A stretch of DNA of 64,000 nucleotides, from the NCBI GenBank assembly GCA_050943935.1, contig JBMNQC010000005.1, positions 92,748 through 156,747 of the forward strand, given 5' to 3'. Positions 27,084 through 36,359 of this stretch are shown here, in pieces; within the stretch, counting starts at the first letter, position 1; every line of letters starts with the position of its first letter. The position numbers and the translations under genes were made by a program. Origin of the DNA: Heteroscillospira sp050943935 (GTDB lineage Bacteria; Bacillota; Clostridia; Oscillospirales; Oscillospiraceae). Below the pieces are notes generated by a model. The model worked only from the letters and a program-made list of their open reading frames with translations, did not search any database and had not been told where the DNA came from.

Positions 27084-28286
27084 TTATCCTCGTTTCGTTT
27101 TAATGTTTAGCTTGTATTTGTCAAAGCCCGTTGGTGTGACGAAGCCCATGATTTGCAGCATGGTAAGCTCGCTCATCACCTCGGCGGCCGATAGCGACGT
27201 TTTTACTATGATGGAGTCGGCGTAGCATTCGCCCTCCATCGCGGAAATTATTTTCAACTGCTTGGAAGTAAGCCCCTCAAGCTGGTCCTTCAAGCCAATA
27301 TATTCCAAGTCGCTCTTATTGTCAATGTCTTTCGGCGGAGTGGCTGTTTTTTCCGTGCTCCTGACCGGCGGAGGAGAGAAAGAGTTCCCGTCCGGTCTGC
27401 GTATTTTGTGGGGAAACAGTCCCTGGTATTCGCCTAAAATGTCCCAGCCGTCCAGAGTGAGCTTTGCGCAGTCCCGCAGCAGGGCGTTTGAACCCGCGCA
27501 GGCCGGGGCGTCCGCGTTGCCGGGCACGGCAAACACATCCCTGCCCTGCTCGGAGGCGAACTCCGCCGTTATGAGCGCTCCGCTTTTCTCCGGCGCCTCT
27601 ACTATCACCACACCCAGGCTAAGACCGCTGAGTATGCGGTTGCGGGCAGGAAAATGATTGCGGGCGTACACGGTGCCAGGGGGATATTCGCTTATGAGCG
27701 CCCCCTCCATACAGACGTCTCTGAAAAGGGCGGCGTTGCTTTTGGGGTATATCTGGTCTATGGGCGTACCCAGCACGCCCAGGCACTTTCCTCCGGCGCG
27801 CAGGCAGCCCAGCGCTCCCGCGCTGTCTATACCCTCGGCCAGACCGCTGACAACAAGCGCGCCTCCCCGCCCAAGCTCAAAGCCCAGGCGCTCGGCCATT
27901 TTGTAGCCGTATGGCGTGCAGCCCCGGGTTCCGGCTATACATACGGCGCAGTCCGTTTCCTCAACTGGCATACGCCCCTTTACGAACAGCACCGCAGGCG
28001 GATCGTATATCTGGGAGAGACGGCGCGGATAGGCGCTGTCGCCCCAGGCTATGAGCTGTATCTCCTCCCGGGCGCAGATATCCATGGCGCCCATTGCGCT
28101 GTCCATGCTCTTGTCGCAGAGATAGGCAAAGTCTGTCTCCCTCAGCCCCTCAACGGCGCGAAGCTCCCCGGCAGAGGCGAAGAACAGCTCTTCCACGCTG
28201 CCGAAGAAATCCAGAGCCAGCAGCTTGGCCTTTGGGCGCAGGCGTGTGAGGCAGGCAAGCCACATCCAGTATTTGATTTGACCCAT
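27084..28286 (-). CDS. dprA: DNA-processing protein DprA (Smf)
   Basis: Loads RecA on incoming single-stranded DNA during transformation. The 400-residue protein has a small N-terminal SAM-like domain, a Rossmann core (GTRGCTPYGYKMAERLG, VVSGLAEGIDSAGALGCL, SEYPPGTVYARNHFPARNR) and a C-terminal winged helix (LTSKQLKIISAM). With comEC in the same window it suggests a DNA-uptake capacity. A tandem decamer repeat lies just upstream of its ribosome site. Confidence 0.95.
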   Translation of the reverse strand: MGQIKYWMWLACLTRLRPKAKLLALDFFGSVEELFFASAGELRAVEGLRETDFAYLCDKSMDSAMGAMDICAREEIQLIAWGDSAYPRRLSQIYDPPAVLFVKGRMPVEETDCAVCIAGTRGCTPYGYKMAERLGFELGRGGALVVSGLAEGIDSAGALGCLRAGGKCLGVLGTPIDQIYPKSNAALFRDVCMEGALISEYPPGTVYARNHFPARNRILSGLSLGVVIVEAPEKSGALITAEFASEQGRDVFAVPGNADAPACAGSNALLRDCAKLTLDGWDILGEYQGLFPHKIRRPDGNSFSPPPVRSTEKTATPPKDIDNKSDLEYIGLKDQLEGLTSKQLKIISAMEGECYADSIIVKTSLSAAEVMSELTMLQIMGFVTPTGFDKYKLNIKTKRG

Positions 28287-28298
28287 GCCCCTCTCCCC

Positions 28299-28338
28299 TT
28301 TCTCAGGCTTTCTCAGGCTTTCTCAGGCTTTCTCAGGC
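28299..28338 (-). repeat. Four tandem copies of a 10-bp repeat
   Basis: On the minus strand, GCCTGAGAAA is repeated four times without mismatch between the trmH-type gene and dprA. The first copy supplies the stop codon of the upstream methyltransferase, and each copy contains TGA. It looks like a slippage-prone simple repeat that lengthens the intergenic spacer. Confidence 0.9.
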
Positions 28339-29082
28339 TCTCACAGTCTCCCACATGACTATAGCGGCGGCCACCGCCGCGTTAAAGGATTCGCTGCCGG
28401 GCTGCATGGGGATGATGAGCTGACTGTCACACATGTCCAGCAGCTCCGCGCTCAGCCCTCTGCCCTCGCTGCCTATGGCGACGGCGCAGCCGGAAAGTTC
28501 GGTATCTCTAAGGTCCTTTGCCTTGGCTGTGAGCGCCGCGCCGCACAGGCGCAGTCCGCGGCTGTCCAGCATAGCACGCAGCCCGGATGCGTCCGTACGC
28601 AGCACCCGCTGGCGGAATATGGCGCCCATGGTGGCCCGGGCGGTCTTGGGATTATGAATATCCGCGCAGTCGCCCACCAGCACCACGGCGTCGTAGCCCA
28701 GGGCGTTGGCCGTGCGCACAACCGTGCCCACGTTGCCGGGGTCCTGGACGTTTTCCAGCACTATCACTCGGTCTCCGGTAAGCCCATCGCTCTCCGGCTG
28801 CATTTTCAGGGAAAATATGGGTCCCGGACTGTTCTGCATGGGCGACACATAGTCGAACAGGGAGTCCGGAGCGGTGTATGTCTCTATATTCCCCGGCAGT
28901 TCGAACATGGGCTTTTCGCGCCACAGCACGGTTTTCACCTCCGCGCCGGACTGCAGCGCCTCTGTGAGAAGCTTGTGGCCGTCGCAGATAAATTCCCGGC
29001 GCTCCTGCCTGTAGGCACGCTCTTTTCCCAGCTGTCTGAGATGGGCGATTATTTTATTTTTGCGGGATGTAAGCTGTTCCAT
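28333..29082 (-). CDS. TrmH-family (SpoU) RNA 2'-O-methyltransferase
   Basis: SAM-dependent methyltransferase of the SPOUT class. The 249-residue protein has an N-terminal L30e-like RNA-binding region and three SPOUT motifs: DPGNVGTVVRTANALG, IGSEGRGLS and the knot-forming PGSESFNAAVAAAI. The substrate (23S rRNA or tRNA) cannot be chosen from sequence. Its ATG follows GAGGT, directly after the original lysS terminator. Confidence 0.88.
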   Translation of the reverse strand: MEQLTSRKNKIIAHLRQLGKERAYRQERREFICDGHKLLTEALQSGAEVKTVLWREKPMFELPGNIETYTAPDSLFDYVSPMQNSPGPIFSLKMQPESDGLTGDRVIVLENVQDPGNVGTVVRTANALGYDAVVLVGDCADIHNPKTARATMGAIFRQRVLRTDASGLRAMLDSRGLRLCGAALTAKAKDLRDTELSGCAVAIGSEGRGLSAELLDMCDSQLIIPMQPGSESFNAAVAAAIVMWETVRA

Positions 29083-29093
29083 GGCGTACCTCT

Positions 29094-29135
29094 TAAAAAA
29101 AGCTGCGGCAGAGAAATATGGCCCCTACCGCAGCT
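29094..29135 (-). terminator. Probable original lysS terminator
   Basis: AGCTGCGG (29101-29108) pairs with CCGCAGCT (29128-29135), followed on the minus strand by seven T residues. It stands 66 nt after the vestigial lysS stop codon and before the trmH-type gene, which fits its being the host terminator of lysS before the element separated them. Confidence 0.7.
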
Positions 29136-29200
29136 GTGTAATCACGTCGTCTGAATTTCTATTGTTACGTTGTGAATCATCTCAGCCGTCGGGACAGCGC

Positions 29201-29250
29201 TCAGTCCTGAGGCTTCATGGTGGGGAATATCACCGCAGAATCGAAGTATC
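29201..29250 (-). pseudogene. Vestigial lysS 3' end (attachment-site duplicate)
   Basis: Read on the minus strand, the last codons spell FPTMKPQD and stop, identical in protein sequence to the end of the real lysS at 36834. At the DNA level 29200-29227 and 36833-36860 agree at 25 of 28 positions, 13 of them contiguous. A short open frame from 29254 starts MRRYFDSAVIFPT. I interpret it as one attachment site of the integrative element between the copies. Confidence 0.8.
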
Positions 29251-29253
29251 TTC

Positions 29254-29556
29254 TCATAATTTATTACAACATTGCAGTCGAATGGTGTCAAAAAGCAGAG
29301 TGCCTTTAAGCAATCTCAATCTTACCGTCAAGTACTGCAAAACTTGCAATTTTCTTTCCTTGGTTGCCTCATTATAGACATCCATCGTAGTTTAAATGCT
29401 TCTGTGTCCCATAATTTCTTGTATTATTTTGGTATTGGTTTCGTTTTCGCAACGCCTCCGGCATCTGTATAGCGGTACATATATCTACCGTTACTCCTTC
29501 GAACCTCCCAATCAGGAAGGATTCCGCCTTTGCCGTCTTTTTTCATCTTCAGACAT
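29254..29556 (-). pseudogene. Tyrosine recombinase (integrase) remnant
   Basis: The ATG at 29556 (AAAGGAAG upstream) opens MSEDEK; in the next frame KDGKGGILPDWEV and NGRYMYRYTDAGG follow, the N-terminal pattern of Tn916-type integrases. The sequence then jumps in another frame to the extreme C-terminus (IIQEIMGHRSI, stop, TTMDVYNEATKERK), which carries the His/Tyr active-site region. About 300 central residues are deleted, with at least two frame changes and one nonsense codon. It lies directly beside the vestigial lysS end, where an integrase gene is expected. Confidence 0.8.
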
Positions 29557-29643
29557 GGATACTTCCTTTCTGTCTGAAAACGAACTCAACATAGTTCATT
29601 ATAATATATCATATCAAATTCGTTTTTTCAAGCCGTACTCAAA

Positions 29644-30570
29644 CTAAATTACGCAGGGCATATTGTAGGAATAGGGGTTTTCCTCATAAGGCTGCAAGCT
29701 GTCCAGACTGCGGCTGTCTGCCTTGGCAAACTTGATGGTCTTGAACTGCTCACGCAGATTGGAGATAACCTCCTTGAGCTGTGCGTTCTGCTTGAGAAGT
29801 TCATCCTGCCCTTCAAGGGAGAACTGGCTATTGACATCCACCTCGTTTTGTGACATATCGGAGGTAGAAGCGGAACCCCCCCAGCGTCTTGGACGTGTCG
29901 TCTTGGCTATGCAAAGACATGGGCGCGGTACGCTTCTTTTTTTGTGCGTAATCGGACTTGTCAAGGAAAATCGTGTAAGTCTCCAACTGGTTTTTCTTCC
30001 TGGACACCACCTCAAGCGCATAGTGTTTGCCGTCTGGAAGCTGCTTAGAAAACCGAATTGCCCTCAAACGGTTCTGTCCTTTTTCGATATACGAGAAGCG
30101 CGCATCATCAAAGGAGGAAAGAGCGCCGCCGTAGACCTGAGTGGTTTTAACCACGGCATTGATGAAGTCGCGGGTCTCCGTGGGTGCAAGCTGAGCCATG
30201 CGGTGCAGTCCTTCATGGAAGAAGTAAGAGGCGTTCTCCGCTATATCCGTATCAGCGGACATTGCTATAGTGCCGTCGCTCATTGTCATAACGTTTGCGC
30301 CGCTCTCGTCGTTTCCGGCAGCTATACGCTCCAGGAACGTAGTGCGGTTGCCCAGCGCCTTTGAGAAATAGTCATAGGTTTTCAGGGTAGACACTTTCAT
30401 CTGCTTTGGGATACAGGGAGATTGGAAAGACCTTTGAGATAAGGGAGATGGAACTCGCGGTTTGCCTCCGCTGCGGTAAGCTCGTTAGTCTCCATGAAGC
30501 TTTCGAATGTGGCCCTGCCGTGCTCACCATAGTAAAGCACCCCGCTTGTCTACAGTATGATATGCTGTAA
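29644..30570 (-). pseudogene. Fragment of a large mobile-element protein with HExxH motif
   Basis: Three frames must be joined to read it. From about 30570: GEHGRATFESFMETNELTA to VSQSR. Then, after a one-base shift, 190 codons from the ATG at 30400, with HEGLH (residues 62-66), a zincin-like motif. Then, after a run of seven G on the minus strand at 29876-29882, the continuation NSQFSLEGQDELLKQ to the stop at 29644. The style resembles the very large polyvalent proteins of phages and conjugative elements. Both ends are missing. Not functional as it stands unless frameshifting or slippage occurs. Confidence 0.6.
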
Positions 30571-30582
30571 ACAAGCGGGGTG
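30538..30582 (-). terminator. Long hairpin downstream of the surface-protein gene
   Basis: Arms of 18 nt (30538-30555 and 30565-30582) pair with one mismatch around a 9-nt loop, 49 nt after the stop of the surface-protein gene. The following T-run is weak, so termination is likely but not certain. Confidence 0.5.
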
Positions 30583-30630
30583 TAGTTCACTTTTTCTCTG
30601 TTTCTACCTTTTTTTCAGCTAAAGCAACCT

Positions 30631-33600
30631 TTACTTTGCGACGCCCTCACAGAACCGCATGAGTATGGTAGCCGCTTCTGCGCGGGTGGCATTGCCGCCG
30701 GGTACAATGGTCGTTGCGGTGCGGCCATTGATCAGTTCCTCTGCATTCGCCCACTTGACAGCGTTCAGCGCCCAGGCGCTGATGTCTTCCATGTCAATAA
30801 AGCCTTGCAGGTCGCCCGCATTCGTCACATCATATGTCTTGTATGCGGCATAGCGGTACAGCATCGCCGCCATCTGCTCCCTGGTGATGTTGTCCGTGGG
30901 ACCAAACTTTCCGTTGCCGTAACCGTCCACGATGCCGTTCTCACTGGCCCAAATTACCGCGTCGGTGTACCAGGTTCCGGATGCCACATCGGTGTAGATG
31001 TTCTTGGCCTTGACTTCAGGCTCGCCCTCCAGACGGTATAGGATGGTGGCCAGCATGGCGCGGTTTAGTGTAGCATCAGGGCTGAACTCGTCAGCACCGG
31101 TGCCGTTCATCAGGTCATTGATATAGGCATACCGAATAGCTTCCAGCGCCCAGTACTCCTCTACATCGTCGAAGGGCAGACTGCCGGTCAGCCTGGCAAA
31201 TTCCTTCTCGGCTGCAGTCAGCTCGGCATAATTCTCCACAAGCTTCTTCTGCGCATTAGTCAGAGCGTCATAAGCCTTGCGGGCTGCGTCAATTTTGTCC
31301 TCACTATCCTTGGTAACAGTACCAATGGCGTCGATGAGGTCAATGACCTTGTCCGCAGCTTTCTGGTTGGCGGTGTTGGTATTTCCGGAATTGACGTTAT
31401 CCCAGTCTCCGTCATAACCGGTTTCCTTGGTATAATCGTCCGTGTAGAACCAAAGAATATCATCGCCGTTTTTCAGGATTTTATCTGCATACCCGACATC
31501 GGATATTTTACCGTTCACACGATACATCCACCCGGAATTCGGTCCGTTGGTAAATTCGGATAACCATTCCCCGGCATCGGAGAAGCCGGCAGGAATCCGG
31601 ACTCTATCAATGTAGGTGCCGCCGTCTGTATGGAAAGCGATATCCTCATTCATGAGCATCATATCCGTTACATATTTTACCGTGGAGCCAACCGGTATTT
31701 CTATCTCGGTCTCTTCAACCCATGTCTGCGGATTATGCGGACCGGTGGATTCACCCGGTTTGGTTTTATCTTCATTCATAGCATAGTGGATGTCGTCACC
31801 TGTGAAGCAGAATGTAACAGTAATGGTTTTGCTTCCAGTACCGCTGTCATTTTTGGCTCGGTCTACCACCACTATATAAGTCTTTACATTGCCATTAACC
31901 GCTGTTACCTGAAGATTAAAAATATTAGAACCTTCCTCCAGCGCCAAAACGGCAGAATCGGTGCTCTGTTCCAAAGTAATCGGCTGAGTCAGCTTTCCGC
32001 CGGAGAGCTGCATGGAAGCGGAGGCATTCAAGGCCTCGGCAGACAGCTTAACAGAAGAGATATTCTGGGCAACCTCAAATTTAAAGATATTATTCGTAAT
32101 CTCATCTGCACTCAGGGTCACATCGCCCGGAGTCAAAGTCACCTGCTTCAATCCGGCATTTGCATCTGCATCGGAAGCGCCCATATCGATGTAATAAATT
32201 TGAGGGGCTTTTTTATCATCCTGAACAATGATGCGCAGAATGCCTTTTTGCGGCGCTTGTACAAAGGTTTTGGTAAAGGTTCCGTCAGAGCCGGTCAGCT
32301 TCTGATTGTTTACAAATACCTGCTGGGCGCCGGAGGTAACGACAACTTTTACCGTTCCCTCCTGTTTGTCCAGCTCTGCATAACCGTTTTCATCAAAGGT
32401 TACGGGAATTTCGTTGACGGTGATAGCAGCTTCGTCGGTGATACCCACATCGCTTTCGGCTGCATCAGCGACGGCAATGCCGTTTACTTCAGTAGATTTT
32501 TCTCCGATAGAGCTGTCACCCAGCGTGAAGTTTGCGGTCATGACCTTGACATAGTGAATACCGTTTTCCAGCTTGACAGGCTTTCCGTTGGTATCTACCG
32601 CCCAGGCCAGGTCAAAACCATCGCCCCAGCCTTCCTGTGTAGTGTAAGGGTTGCCGGCCTTCCCATAATCCAAACCGGAGCCGCTCGTCCGAACGTCCAC
32701 ATAGCCAAACATATTATCACTAAACAGAGACGTAATTCGGGTGCCATATACTGTCAAAGTATCGGTATCCTCGGCAATAGAACCACGGGATGCAGCCAAA
32801 GGATAATGTTTCGCCAAGGGGAAGAGGAATTTTTGAGTCATCTTTTCGCCATCAGGCATGGTGACAATGGTACTTCCATCAGCTGCGGCCGAGTAGGTCA
32901 CATAGGTGTTCCACAGCGTACTGTCTTCATAAAATTCAGAGCCGGCCAACTCATACCAGTTTTCACCATCCTCGGAGACCATTACCGCGCCGGGCTCGCC
33001 AAAGCCGCTGCCGCCGTTGGAGTTGCCATAGACGATAAAATCTACGCCGTAAGGATTATTGGGGCTGTCAACAATAGCGTCTTCATAATAATAGGTAATA
33101 TAGCCGCCAAAGTTACCCAAGGAAATCGGGGTGCCCCAAGCAGCGCCGCCCCACATAGACTTTTCCGGATATCCGCCATACTGATCCGTATTGGTATACT
33201 GACTGCCGACAATCAGGTAATCATAAACCTCGTCTGGCATGCCGTCAACGGTTCGCTTTATAACGGTAAAGTTATAGGTCGTACGTCCGGTTTCACCAAT
33301 CAGAGCAATGGAAAAGGCGCTTCCATTGTCCTCGCCTGCTGCTGCCGGGGCTGCAATATCCACCGTGTATACGCCGTCGGAATCCTGAATTTCACTGCCA
33401 TCGTATTCGACATTCACGGTTTGCTCGCTGACGCGGAAATTGAGCGTTGCAGATTCCGTATCTTCAGGCTCAAACAAAACATAGTGGATTTTACCGTCGG
33501 TAACAAACTTACCGTCATCACGGCCTTCCTGAATGCCTCTATGGGAGAGAGCTGCGCCGGAAACATGGGACTCGGTAATATATAAATCATTACTTTCGTC

Positions 33601-36108
33601 GTCCTCTTCGCTTACGGTATAAATGGTTACCATGAAAAGATTTTCTTCCTCAAAAGGCTCATCTTTTCCGGCCTCCACATTCTCGGCGTAGGTCTTTTCG
33701 GAGCAGCAAGAGATTTCAATTATGGTTTCACCAAGCGTATCAAGCGGAATATCGCCCGAATACGAATTCAGCTCATATTCTCCCGGCTCATACTCTTTAT
33801 CCAGGGTATTACATTTGATTCGGAAGTGAGAATTATAATTCGACTCTCTCACCGTCAGAGGGATTTTTGTCAGATCATCATAGACAAAAGCCTTATACGC
33901 ATGGACCTCCGGGTCAAAGTTGAGCTTATTGGTTGGCTTATTTGTCTGGTCATCCAACTGCCACAATATACCTTCATTTTGTTCATTATATTGCTTGGGA
34001 TCACGACCTATAGTGTTCTTATTGACATTCAATGTGACCGATGACAGCGACGCCACATCACGATAGGGGCGGTCAATCTCTACTGTATATACCGAGAATC
34101 TTGCTTCATCATTCAGATCGGTCAACGTAATTTTCAAAGTACCGCTCTCGCCGATCTCCAGAGCAGGCGTTGTTTTTGATTTCCCCAAAGACGCAGCTTT
34201 TCCGCTGGTAAGGTCTCCGGACCACTCATTCATCTCATAGGAAGCTTTATATCGTTCAGCGTCAAATTCGACTGTCAGCTGCATCACGTCATTGGTGCAT
34301 TTAGCAGTATAATCCCGCAGCTGGGGAGAAAACGCCTCCTGAATCTCCGCATTAGTAAGCGTCAGGCCCTCCAACGCCAGCTCCTGCTTTACTGTTATAT
34401 GATACGTGAAGGGGACGCGAGAGGTCTTGCCGTTTGCATCGTTAACAGCCAAAACAGTAACCGTATGGCTGCCCAGTATATCAAAAGTGACGCTGTAGTC
34501 CTCGTCGGAGCTCGTAATCTCCTCGCCGCCATCCACAGAAACCCGATAAGACAATGTGCTGCCGCCGGGCAAGGTAAAATGTTCGGCAAGAGGCAGGCTT
34601 ATTTCCTCATTCTGATAAACTTCTATCTGGGCGCTGCCGGCGCCGGGCAGTATAGGATAAGTATCTTGTTTATCTTCAAAATTTGCAGTAAACTCCCCCG
34701 AAGTGACTTGGCGGACAGCCGATGTTTCACCATCACTCCAACCTGTGAAAGCCCAGCCGTTTTGTGCGCTGGCAGCGCTGATGGTCCATGCGCCGTCTCC
34801 TTCGTACACCTTGCTGACAATGCCGTCGTCTGTGCCGTCTGTCTGACTGGATGCTACCGTAACGCCCTCACCTGCAGGCGACTGTGTGGTGCAGGCAGGA
34901 ATCGCACCCTTGCGGATGGCATAACCGGTTTCATCCGAGATTAATACATAGGCCGTGCCGTCTTCTTTTACACAGGAACCGGAAATCGTCTCACCGGAAA
35001 CACGTTGGATTTCGGTGCCGTCAAAGCTGTAGGTACCTCCTGTACCGGAGACATAGAAGGCGTCCTCACGCAGGCCGAACATGCCTTGTTGCGTTACGCT
35101 TCCCAGCTCACCGGCAGAGAGCAGCGTCAACTTTTCATTAAAACTCCCGGTTGTATCGTCAAAGAATACCAAACCTTCCGACTCGGTGGCCAAATACAGA
35201 TTCTTGTCGCCGGTGCAGAAGTAGGCGCCGCCGCTTCCCAGGGCATCAACACGGTTGCTCTCAGCAAAGGGAATAACAAAATCCTTCAAATGAAAACTGC
35301 CGCCGTTAGTCGATGAATTACTGTTTACAGTATTTGCACCCATAAAATCATCCCAGGCCAGTTTACCCAGTCCGCTTGCTGTAAAAATATAGATGGTTTC
35401 GCCGTCCGGCGTCCATATTTTATTTATGTAATCACATAAATCAGAACCCCAAAAGACAAGACCGTTCTTGCGCCCCTCCCCGGGATTTTCCTCCAGCCGG
35501 CCAAAGCTCTTCGTCGAGGTGGTCGTTCCAAAGAATTCGCCGTTCCAAACAGCAATATCTGTACAGTTCCAGGGCAGTCCGTTGCCATACTCCATGTACT
35601 TTTCCGTGGTTACTTCCTCTGCGCTCATATCCAACTTGATAAGGGCCAAGGACTGTCTTCCTACCTTTTTTGGAGCATAGTGGACATAAATATAAGCAAT
35701 ATTACCTCTACCTATGATAGGCGACACTTTCATGACGGCTGCGCCGGTATGCGCATAGCTCCACAGTTCATCATACAAAGAAACGGCTTCGCTCTCACCA
35801 TTACGCAAATAATAGATTTTCTCACCGCCGCCCCAGACAATGTCTCCATTATCTGCAGCATAGAGGCTCATCTCCGCGCCGCTGTCCTCCATTTTAATCA
35901 ATTCAGACCAAGTTTCCGGGTTCGTCATTTCCGACGCATCGCTTGTAATCGGATTGACCGCCAATGGTTCTGCTACTTCAACAGAGCCGCTGGCCTGCTC
36001 CAGCCGGCTTTCGTTGACAATGTCGCCCTCAGCCGCCAGTACAGTACCGGGCAGCATACCGAGTGCCAGAATGAGCACCAAAAGCCAGGATATCGCTCTT
36101 TTTTTCAC
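30631..36108 (-). CDS. S-layer-anchored protein with transcobalamin-like (DUF4430-type) domain
   Basis: A secreted protein of 1825 residues; proposed role: binding of cobalamin or related corrinoids at the cell surface (inference). Domains: signal peptide (cleavage after VLA, residue 25); repeated WD/propeller-like beta strands about 60-400; a GWSDG-type repeat near 450; cadherin-like beta-sandwich segments near 578, 683 and 1319; a beta-rich domain about 964-1200 containing YGNSNGGSGFGEPGAVMV. From about 1427 to 1560 comes a DUF4430-type domain with NSGWMYRVNGK, related to the C-terminus of transcobalamin and intrinsic factor. A helical linker and three SLH repeats (1644-1825) end the protein. 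The start is GTG with GAGGAGG upstream. It is more AT-rich than the flanks, inside the lysS element, behind a cobalamin-type riboswitch. No transporter gene adjoins it. Confidence 0.85.
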   Translation of the reverse strand: MKKRAISWLLVLILALGMLPGTVLAAEGDIVNESRLEQASGSVEVAEPLAVNPITSDASEMTNPETWSELIKMEDSGAEMSLYAADNGDIVWGGGEKIYYLRNGESEAVSLYDELWSYAHTGAAVMKVSPIIGRGNIAYIYVHYAPKKVGRQSLALIKLDMSAEEVTTEKYMEYGNGLPWNCTDIAVWNGEFFGTTTSTKSFGRLEENPGEGRKNGLVFWGSDLCDYINKIWTPDGETIYIFTASGLGKLAWDDFMGANTVNSNSSTNGGSFHLKDFVIPFAESNRVDALGSGGAYFCTGDKNLYLATESEGLVFFDDTTGSFNEKLTLLSAGELGSVTQQGMFGLREDAFYVSGTGGTYSFDGTEIQRVSGETISGSCVKEDGTAYVLISDETGYAIRKGAIPACTTQSPAGEGVTVASSQTDGTDDGIVSKVYEGDGAWTISAASAQNGWAFTGWSDGETSAVRQVTSGEFTANFEDKQDTYPILPGAGSAQIEVYQNEEISLPLAEHFTLPGGSTLSYRVSVDGGEEITSSDEDYSVTFDILGSHTVTVLAVNDANGKTSRVPFTYHITVKQELALEGLTLTNAEIQEAFSPQLRDYTAKCTNDVMQLTVEFDAERYKASYEMNEWSGDLTSGKAASLGKSKTTPALEIGESGTLKITLTDLNDEARFSVYTVEIDRPYRDVASLSSVTLNVNKNTIGRDPKQYNEQNEGILWQLDDQTNKPTNKLNFDPEVHAYKAFVYDDLTKIPLTVRESNYNSHFRIKCNTLDKEYEPGEYELNSYSGDIPLDTLGETIIEISCCSEKTYAENVEAGKDEPFEEENLFMVTIYTVSEEDDESNDLYITESHVSGAALSHRGIQEGRDDGKFVTDGKIHYVLFEPEDTESATLNFRVSEQTVNVEYDGSEIQDSDGVYTVDIAAPAAAGEDNGSAFSIALIGETGRTTYNFTVIKRTVDGMPDEVYDYLIVGSQYTNTDQYGGYPEKSMWGGAAWGTPISLGNFGGYITYYYEDAIVDSPNNPYGVDFIVYGNSNGGSGFGEPGAVMVSEDGENWYELAGSEFYEDSTLWNTYVTYSAAADGSTIVTMPDGEKMTQKFLFPLAKHYPLAASRGSIAEDTDTLTVYGTRITSLFSDNMFGYVDVRTSGSGLDYGKAGNPYTTQEGWGDGFDLAWAVDTNGKPVKLENGIHYVKVMTANFTLGDSSIGEKSTEVNGIAVADAAESDVGITDEAAITVNEIPVTFDENGYAELDKQEGTVKVVVTSGAQQVFVNNQKLTGSDGTFTKTFVQAPQKGILRIIVQDDKKAPQIYYIDMGASDADANAGLKQVTLTPGDVTLSADEITNNIFKFEVAQNISSVKLSAEALNASASMQLSGGKLTQPITLEQSTDSAVLALEEGSNIFNLQVTAVNGNVKTYIVVVDRAKNDSGTGSKTITVTFCFTGDDIHYAMNEDKTKPGESTGPHNPQTWVEETEIEIPVGSTVKYVTDMMLMNEDIAFHTDGGTYIDRVRIPAGFSDAGEWLSEFTNGPNSGWMYRVNGKISDVGYADKILKNGDDILWFYTDDYTKETGYDGDWDNVNSGNTNTANQKAADKVIDLIDAIGTVTKDSEDKIDAARKAYDALTNAQKKLVENYAELTAAEKEFARLTGSLPFDDVEEYWALEAIRYAYINDLMNGTGADEFSPDATLNRAMLATILYRLEGEPEVKAKNIYTDVASGTWYTDAVIWASENGIVDGYGNGKFGPTDNITREQMAAMLYRYAAYKTYDVTNAGDLQGFIDMEDISAWALNAVKWANAEELINGRTATTIVPGGNATRAEAATILMRFCEGVAK

Positions 36109-36250
36109 CCTAAATTCCTCCTCAAATTTTGATATGGATATATATTAACCGCATTTCTGCGGAGTGTGTTTTTAGTAACAAGGAAGGCAGGGCGCGCCCT
36201 CCCTGGCAGCCATATGTATTAAGATGGTATTCTGCTTTGTGAAGCAAAGC

Positions 36251-36268
36251 AGAAAGAGCCATGGCTCT
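36251..36268. repeat. 18-bp perfect palindrome in the leader
   Basis: A perfect 18-bp palindrome (AAAGAGCC with its complement) lies just beyond the riboswitch terminator. A second hairpin with 10-bp arms (TTCTGCTTTG/CAAAGCAGAA, 36229-36253) adjoins it, and AGGGCGCGCCCT (36189-36200) is a third palindrome. All lie in the transcribed leader if termination is avoided. Confidence 0.6.
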
Positions 36269-36271
36269 TTC

Positions 36272-36316
36272 GAAAAAATAAAAAGCGTGTCGGCTTTCCA
36301 AAAAAAGCCAACACGC
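36272..36316 (-). terminator. Riboswitch expression-platform terminator
   Basis: Minus-strand arms of 13 nt (36316-36304 and 36297-36285, one G-T-type mismatch) are followed by TTTTTATTTTTT. It lies between the riboswitch aptamer and the surface-protein gene, 164 nt before the start codon, so it can only serve as an attenuator. Confidence 0.85.
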
Positions 36317-36359
36317 CCGTTTTCGCGTATTGCTGGATGGGGTCACAATCCATCCACAC

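Noticed and set aside
28299..28338. CRISPR-like repeat array
   Set aside because: The units are 10 bp and directly adjacent, with no spacers.
31630..33585. Plus-strand frame of 651 codons inside the surface-protein gene
   Set aside because: The minus-strand gene has a signal peptide, SLH repeats and a strong ribosome site; the opposite frame has none of these.
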